Of a DNA stretch of 64,000 nt, positions 59,901-64,000 are shown one piece after another. The notes under the pieces are model-generated. The model saw only the letters and a program-made list of their open reading frames with translations, was not told the DNA's origin and made no database searches. Position 1 is the stretch's first letter. Each line of letters opens with the position of its first letter. Origin of the DNA: Chloromonas sp. AAM2 (Eukaryota > Chlorophyta > Chlorophyceae > Chlamydomonadales > Chlamydomonadaceae); contig QAXH01005073.1 of assembly GCA_004335635.1 (NCBI GenBank), positions 1 through 64,000 on the forward strand, in the 5' to 3' direction. The translations under genes were made by a program, and so were the position numbers.

Positions 59901-62900
59901 GCACTGACACCCACACCATGCCCATCCGCAGTGCTGCCAGATGCATCAATATGTGCACTGGCCCTTCCTGCCGTGCTGCTGCTGCCCCTCTGTATTGGTG
60001 TCCTGGGCAAGATGACTTGGTCTAGGCCATGCCACTGGCATATGAACTGCAATAGGGCTGTCACGTTCTGATCAGTGCCAGCTGTGGCCACTGTCCTGTC
60101 CACAAGCTCACGCATAGCTACTAATAGTTCAGGGCACAACAAGGCGTCCTGGGCCTGTGTGTCTGTCCTGCGGGCTTCCTCGGACGCATCAGACCCATGC
60201 CAACCAGCCCCAGGCATGACATGTGCGTTCGTTTGTGTGTGATGTATGGGTTTCTGGGCTGTGACATCAGCCAGCATCCCCGCCAAATTCAGGGCTTTGG
60301 ACAGGTTCGTGTGATGCATGAGCTCAGCAAGCAGCTCCGCAGCCGCTGTACCCCAGATCACGGCTCCTCCTAGCAGTGCATCCTGCACAACCTGCATCAG
60401 ACATCACAGCCACACAGTTGAATGGAAATGTTTCCAAAGACGGCCTGTCAAGCTGGTCTGCATGGGCTAGTCGCTGCCTGGTCCCAGCAGCCGTGTGCGA
60501 ACAAATGCCACATGCCTGCAATTGTGCGTGGGCTGGTCTTACCTGCCTTCATCCTGATGACACTGTGCAGTGCATATGAAAAAACAGTGAACGCTGACTG
60601 GCAGGACTGTCTGGGTGAAGCCGTTGCACACTGACGGACTTTACATGGGAGTTGAATGTCCCCCTATCACACGCTGGCGAAGAGCTGCTGTAAATCTGAC
60701 TGTTTTGAATACTCTGAGCAAATCTGGGACCAGTCACATGACGATGGGCGTTGTCCAGGTCCGTCCTCAATTACCTTGACCAATGCCTCAGTCCCCGCTA
60801 CATGTCTCAGCACATCAGCTTGTAGCGAGCCTCCCTCAGCCCTGCCTAGTGTGCTGCCCATATGCAGCACGTGGCCAACTATGTCCAGGGCCTGCAACAT
60901 GGGAGTAGTCGTGATGTGGCCAGCTCGCTCAACATTGGGAATACAAGGTGCAGCAGCACCAGCCAGAGGCTCAACAGTTGGCAATCATGTGCAGTACCAC
61001 GCGAGAACAATTTAACAAACATGGGTTGTCCCACACTCACTGCATGCTCATCCTGAGCAGCACACAGGTCCAGCAATGCTTGGGTGGCAATCCGCACATC
61101 CGCCGCTGCTGTGATCCTCAGGCGCCTTGCCAGCTGTGCCTCCCCAGCATCAACAAGTGCCTCCAGTGTGGGGAGCTGCTGCATGCACACCTCTACTAGG
61201 TGATGGTGTGCTCTGCATGCAGCCTTCAGGTCGCCTCGGTGAGTTGCACGGAGAGTTACAAGGGCTGCCGTGGCAGTGGTGGTGGCTGGTGGTGGTGGGA
61301 ATGGAACTTTGCCAGACAGCAAGTGCAGATGCAGCTCGATCAACGACGCCCAGACTGCATCAGCTGGCTGCTGTGCAGCACCATCACCCGCACTGCTGTG
61401 CAGTGCACCAGGGCTGCTACTCAGATACCCTGAAGCTTCTTCACACACATGGTAAGATGATGCTTGTTGGGTGATAGCGTGTTCACCTGGTGGGGCGCCC
61501 TGTGCTGTGCGGAACAGGGCGCGCAGCTGCTGGCAGGCCTGCCAGATGCGGGCTGACCTAGAGTTGCCACTGAAGACCGAGCCATTCGTGGCCGCATGCT
61601 CTACAGCCCGCTGCATTGGCTCTGCACTGGTGTCATCCTTCGTCGGGGAGTTGCAGCGCCAGGGTGTGCTGGGTACCAGCCAAGGCGCCCCATTCACTGG
61701 GTGAGATGACTCCGTAATGGGTTGAACTGAATGCAGCTGAGCAAGGGCGGCTGCTGTAGAGGATGTTGAGGCTAGATCCGGCAAAGGCAGGCCATCAGCT
61801 GGAAAGGTTGTTGATGCTTCAGCCATGCCGCATGCTAGCTCTGGCCCGGGCATACAAGTTGCACAAACGGCATGGGCGGGTGCGGCCAAGTTCGCATCTG
61901 AGGTGGTCGTCACTGCTGAGGAGAGGTGCATGGAGGAAGAGCGGCTGCTCAGCCTGCCCATGCCATCATTCAAAAGCTGTGCTGCTGCCACAACCTCCTC
62001 TGACAGGATCAGTGCAGCATGCAAGTCGCTACCGGGTGGTGCAGGGGAGGCAGCGGCCGGACGAGTACGCCATGCAGCTAAGAGGGACGTGCAAGGCGCT
62101 TCCAGTGCCCGCAACACCAGCCCACCATGCAGTGGCCCCTGGCCAGGGGCTGGGATTTGTGGGGTTGATGGGCTAGCACTAGACTGTAGCGTGATATCAA
62201 CAGATGATCGACCAGTGAGCGTTGAGACATGCGAGCTATCCGAGTGGCTTGACGTTGGGAGTGGCTCCACTCCTTGTGACGCTGGCACTGGTTCAGCTTG
62301 TGCCATACTGTTGCTGTCCTGGACAGTCAATGTCAATATTCTTGTCATTTCCGACACCGGGGATGCTAGGTGTGTATTGAACACCTGCAGGTCACGTGCC
62401 CGGCTGGTGAGGTGCTGCTGGTGCAATGCGGGTGCAAGCTGACCCAAGCACAGCCCCGGGGCCGGCCCGCCAAGGGCTGATACCACCCGGCTCCGATCGC
62501 TGCTGCCCGTTTCCTGCTGTCTAGATGCAAGCCGGCTGCTACCGTTGCTGTGCTTGCGTGCTGCATTGGCAGCCTTGTGCATTGCCGCCTGATTACTATG
62601 GCTGCTGCTTGATGGCTTTGGAACGGCTGTTGTGCTGGTAGTAATTGTCTCCACGGCTAACCGTTCAATCTCAAATGATGAACGAATGTACTCTGCTTGC
62701 AAGATTGTCATACCATTACTGTCAGGAGATCTGCTGGGGCTGATTTGGGGGAGTTCTCGGGTTTCCCTTGATTGTGAGACTGGTGCTGGTGCTGGGATGC
62801 TGGAGATATTAGCTTGACGGTCCCCTCCTGGCGCTTGTCCTTGTGTCTGGTTCGAGTTGGAAATGCCTGCATCTGCCTGGTTTTCCAGAGGTGCGTTCTG

Positions 62901-64000
62901 CGCCAGCAGCTGTGTCAGGACTGGCAGGGTTGCTGCGGCCACCGCTGATGCCCAGTCCTGGTCAGCTGTCTGTGTGGGGTCATCCTGCCACCGCCGCACG
63001 ACCAACAGGTGCAAGATGCACCTTAAGCGATCCCTGCAATTCACAAAGCCGACACAAAACGCAAGACAATGCGTCAGTGCAAAGCTCTTATAATGCCGGA
63101 CATGCCCACATGCTGTCACGTGTCAAGTACAACCCAGCGTTGCTCTTCTCTGCTGCTTGGATTGCAAGTGCCATCATCTTATCCTGTTGAAGCTGTTTGT
63201 ACATGGTCATGTCTAATGTGCCCTGCTACAGCACAGCCATTTTGAATGTATCAACACCTCACAAACCCATGTCGAGCTAGGCAGCTGCCCCTCCACCCAC
63301 ACTTGTCCCAGTGCCCATCCCACCTGTGCAAGAAGGCCGCTCCAGGCAGGGCCTGCAGGGCGCGGCCGGGCACTGCCTCTGCCAGCTCCCGATCCGTCAT
63401 GTCCCGCCAGTAGCAGTTCAGGGAGCACTGGGACAGGTCATCAGACCACTCCTGCAGCATATATTTTGCACAAGCAAAGCAGCGAATTGCACAACCAAAT
63501 GAGCAAGAATGCAGTTACAAAGTGGCTTTCAGGCACACAGCAGGATACATACGAAGAAGTGGAATTGCATTCACACGTAACATTTGGGCACAGAGCAGGG
63601 TCCAACTACTATGATCAGCCTTGAAACTGACAAGGCTTTTCAAGGCACTTGTCAGTCAGTTGTGGCCTGTATACATACCTGAAGTGCATCTGCTGTGCGC
63701 GCCTCTCGCGCACGCAATGCAGCCAGCGCATGCTCCAAATGGCGACCAGCGGCGGCGTAGTCCCGCGTCACACGCATGTGATACTCACCCAGCCTGTGTA
63801 CCAGGCAGCCATCAGGGAGTCATTCATCCGGCCAAAGCACCTGTACTGCTGCCACTGAGGTCGCTGCACCCACAACGCACCATGGTGGTGCTGAAAGCCC
63901 ATGGTGTTAGATATAGAAAGGGCAGATGTGTGGCTACTTTGTGAACGTGCACCGTGAAGTGCGTGTTCACCACTTATCAGCACCTAATGTAAGGTACTCG
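53930..64000 (-). CDS. Giant helical-repeat (PPR-like) protein, 5' end outside window
   Basis: Eleven exons read in one frame on the minus strand: 63793-63679, 63451-63324, 63033-61041, 60891-60775, 60391-59237, 58838-57549, 57314-56804, 56536-56358, 56072-55683, 55165-54503 and 54214-53930 (stop TAA), at least 2,270 aa. One exon between 55683 and 55165 (about 55270-55430) is unresolved. Pentatricopeptide-like helical pairs occur at intervals (RDTLMACCKAYVHMGRMDQV; MMLNCCLLSAVDKFCAAGWL; VVQDALLGGAVIWGTAAAEL; TSASLAVRLTLMCAAQ), separated by long Ala/Gln/Ser/Pro-rich low-complexity stretches. The N-terminal side has CYWRDMTDRELAEAVPG and a TPR-like LGEYHMRVTRDYAAAGRHLE. Giant organelle-targeted PPR/OPR proteins are common in green algae, so an organelle RNA-binding role is plausible. 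The repeat match is by eye and the start is not in the window. Confidence 0.65.

Noticed and set aside
1..64000. CRISPR arrays, tRNAs, rRNAs, viral or toxin genes
   Set aside because: None was seen; the tandem repeats present have no unique spacers of uniform length.

Overview
The window is nuclear DNA of a eukaryote, most likely a green alga of the Chlamydomonadales. Evidence: every recognisable gene is cut into many short exons with GT-AG introns, coding exons are rich in Ala, Gln, Ser and Gly, one eIF4G gene is the plant/green-lineage short (iso) form, and the introns are full of minisatellites and hairpin repeats. A volvocine alga such as Haematococcus would fit, but the genus is a guess. 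A run of 47 N at 20643-20689 shows this is a draft scaffold. I built the gene models by hand from reading-frame continuity, splice-site dinucleotides and intron phase. Where phases are said to agree, they were checked exon by exon.

Layout. (1) 1-3149, minus: 3'-truncated OST1/ribophorin I, a subunit of the ER oligosaccharyltransferase (OST). (2) 4138-6142, plus: a TPR-like protein with a C-terminal membrane anchor. (3) 6143-11682: repeat-rich intergenic DNA with several copies of a foldback (MITE-like) family, a nested palindrome and a broken ankyrin-repeat ORF. (4) 11683-13308, minus: unknown Ser-rich protein. (5) 14456-25107, minus: DNA2 nuclease-helicase in 17 phase-consistent exons (about 1996 aa). 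(6) 25430-26774, plus: OSTC/DC2, a second OST subunit, head-to-head with DNA2. (7) 27795-35197, minus: cytosolic carboxypeptidase 5 (AGBL5 type), a tubulin deglutamylase. (8) 37604-38846, minus: a secreted Ala-rich protein. (9) 39905-43014, minus: a PPPDE (DESI-type) thiol isopeptidase. (10) 43433-46215, plus: a leucine-rich-repeat protein, divergent from (9). (11) 47929-52771, minus: eIFiso4G. (12) 53930 to beyond 64000, minus: a giant helical-repeat (PPR-like) protein of more than 2,270 residues.

There is no operon logic. Functional themes are N-glycosylation (two OST subunits 22 kb apart), DNA replication and repair (DNA2), tubulin modification (AGBL5), SUMO/ubiquitin-type deconjugation (PPPDE), translation initiation (eIFiso4G) and probably organelle RNA metabolism (PPR-like). 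The most notable non-genic signal is a foldback repeat family whose ends carry the core TTTGCCAGTTCTGGGACA. Copies occur as complete hairpins, single ends and nested forms, both between genes and inside introns of AGBL5 and the PPPDE gene. No CRISPR, tRNA or rRNA genes were seen.
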